From Pseudodesulfovibrio senegalensis (lineage in GTDB: Bacteria; Desulfobacterota; Desulfovibrionia; Desulfovibrionales; Desulfovibrionaceae), in the NCBI RefSeq assembly GCF_008830225.1, contig NZ_WAIE01000009.1:1-64000 (forward strand): 64,000 nucleotides of DNA, in the 5' to 3' direction. The notes under the pieces were generated by a model. It was not told the origin of the DNA and did not search any database. It saw nothing but the letters and a program-made list of their open reading frames with translations. The translations under genes were made by a program, and so were the position numbers. Positions 63,401 to 64,000 of this stretch are shown piece by piece; position 1 is the stretch's first letter, and each line of letters begins with the position of its first letter.

Positions 63401-64000
63401 ACTGGCTTTCTTCATTCTCACGCTTTCCCTGCTGGTGAGCATGATCATCTTCTTCCGTTTTGAGCGCGAAATGGTGGAACTGCAACGCCGCTCCAAGCAT
63501 ATGAAGCTTACGGACATCAGCCCGGCCGCCGCGTTTACGGCCGCCTTCGTGCTCGGGGTGGGCAACCTGCGGCGCAGGCCCGTGCGTACTGCGCTCACGC
63601 TGGCCACGCTGGTCATCCTGACCTTCACCATCATGAATTTCACCACGGTCAAATCCGTGAACCAGAAGGGCTGGTCCGAATTCAGCGACACGGCCTCCTA
63701 TCACGGCCTGTTCATGAAGAACTTCAACTGGACAGACCTGCCCACCGAGGCGTTGAACGTGGTTTCCGACGCCTACCGGGGCAAGGGCGTGGTGGCCCCG
63801 CGCGTGTGGTACGAAACCGGAATGACCGGCGACAAGAGCCACGCCCCGGTCATTCCGCTGACCATGAAGGATCGAACCGCCAACGCACGCGCCGTGATCG
63901 GGCTTTCGTATCTTGAGCCGCAGGTCAGCGGGTTGGACCGCATGCTCGTGGAGGGACGTTGGTTCACTCCGGGCGAACGCCATGTGTGCATGCTGCCCGA
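60468..64000 (+). CDS. Very large FtsX-type permease with an M28-like periplasmic region (incomplete)
   Basis: At least 1177 residues are encoded before the window ends. A signal-type segment (about 1-23) is followed by a region from about 100 to 330 that resembles an M28 peptidase, but the zinc-site motifs are changed: APYDS (253-256) in place of HxD, PGADEASS (265-272), and LLGTGAHSQ in place of the EE motif. A helical middle follows, then three membrane segments near 914-935, 945-965 and 970-995, then the FtsX core beginning RRRPVRTALTLATLVI. It overlaps the ATPase stop by one base. The 3' end lies outside the window. Confidence 0.85.
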   Translation, partial: MRTTANAFLFLLLVVACMPHAAQAAWHGEAFVRAMAALEDRSPGMPGASAAADMVERQWRLDFKSLNPTLGRQTFRVPTIRQLGATLTLNNGATVKLRQLRNNVLSPGAVTPPGISGNLIYAAKGRLADFNGMDPQGAVVMLDMDSGRNWGNAALLGARALIFIGSGNDPTPKALFENKVELTPVDLPMFWMSETEAEARFRGRLTPGAPSWLDRVLLTSKARWEQARVQNVYCMIPGTDPKRSEQVLILEAPYDSTAYVNGHAPGADEASSMATLMEIARDLRKNPPARSVLLLGTGAHSQAQAGMREFTAALVTENSELAEQVAGLEKRLERTARVRQLLDRPEPLAIEGLAPDEVDMLREAFRVATRNAQDLLTNDLMRMRMLARGKGLQKDVAPQDGKTFDIKRRIKRVAARRLKLKRLYWVQSSRTDVGPDPEEAEILLRYLEPARHWQGRVHRDLAARLESAQSALRLKEVLGERRIAAHMSLYLSSHGKGVGGFDKGWLYDLKPEVNRTRFFSPVHDLFQDAAATLPKKLKPLYHGTLRPSRLRTWESYLPDTPEMGGEPMALAGFPGFTLATVHDVRPAWKTPYDQPDRVDFGYLRQQAQVVRTLARALVDKPLADAGKRAKDRFVVLGGRANLMRKGEIFPDKPGTDMVVLCYQWATRTYGMVDTDGRFRIPGLASKKVSYHKAVLEGLRFDQDTGLAQWAVDKPKTGKDAYRVKLKRNRMETDLTLFTCTQTTVFNMFDSRTFKYLYRPKLIDARTEAPPVSYWYSRLDTRQSTMGTLFLEPDVPIKLTLSDTVLDKKELLLNADPEHPQGVGYLARSWPTIPMTEYRAANDMWNLVTPRVRNLETKGIVNQRVRDLTRKGREELEQAREYRGELRWDAFMEASRSSLAKATRVYNEVDSIQKDVLVGVLFYVALFMPFAYCMERLLFGFADIKKRIGAFLGLLTAIIGAVYLVHPAFELTYSPMVVILAFFILTLSLLVSMIIFFRFEREMVELQRRSKHMKLTDISPAAAFTAAFVLGVGNLRRRPVRTALTLATLVILTFTIMNFTTVKSVNQKGWSEFSDTASYHGLFMKNFNWTDLPTEALNVVSDAYRGKGVVAPRVWYETGMTGDKSHAPVIPLTMKDRTANARAVIGLSYLEPQVSGLDRMLVEGRWFTPGERHVCMLP

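Overview
The window is GC-rich bacterial chromosome and most resembles the Desulfovibrionaceae (a Desulfovibrio or Pseudodesulfovibrio relative). The evidence is gene content and gene order: a motA-motB-motB'-fliL-fliN-fliO-fliP-fliQ cluster, two ADP-forming acyl-CoA synthetases, tandem XRE-cupin/acyl-CoA synthetase pairs, and many PAS sensor kinases. No rRNA or tRNA gene was found, so the placement is inference. I see no insertion sequence, integrase, CRISPR array or prophage gene. The region reads as ordinary core and accessory chromosome.

Layout. 0-5.5 kb: a large unknown membrane protein, a cytoplasmic PAS kinase with a cysteine cluster, a DUF1786-type protein, an alpha/beta hydrolase, and an Lrp/AsnC regulator. 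5.7-8.6 kb: an ADP-forming acyl-CoA synthetase (ATP-grasp domain first) and an unknown protein. 8.7-12.1 kb: an HxlR regulator divergent from a nitroreductase/monooxygenase/flavodoxin operon, then a metal-exporter-like gene in an operon with a MarR regulator and twin MarR-type palindromes. 12.1-16.9 kb: a CHASE/PAS kinase, a zinc phospholipase C-like protein and a MATE exporter. 16.9-20.9 kb: a second ADP-forming acyl-CoA synthetase (CoA domain first) with a DRTGG protein, and rnc. 20.9-28 kb: flagellin, and the fliK-flgD-flgE operon, both behind sigma-54-like promoters, then a PilZ protein and a lipoprotein. 28-34 kb: a two-TM SLATT-like protein, uvrA, and a TPR-fetA-fetB operon. 34-41 kb: two successive XRE-cupin/acyl-CoA synthetase pairs, fabI and aroE. 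41.5-49.2 kb: a DEAD-box helicase, then yggS and the motility/export operon behind a sigma-28-like promoter. 49-64 kb: a small conserved-looking gene, an rRNA methyltransferase, a LysM transglycosylase, two glycosyltransferase-type genes behind a sigma-54-like promoter, an HD-GYP protein, a HAD phosphatase, a deacetylase-like gene, and a three-gene FtsX/MacB-type ABC system. The last gene of that system is very large and runs off the window.

How the parts connect. Sigma-54-type sites precede the flagellin, the hook operon and a distant pair of glycosyltransferase-like genes, so those glycosyltransferases may modify flagellin. A sigma-28-type site precedes yggS-motA. The most unusual items are the FtsX permease with a large periplasmic part that resembles a degenerate M28 peptidase, the rnc stop codon placed in the loop of a long hairpin, and the two acyl-CoA synthetases with permuted domain order.
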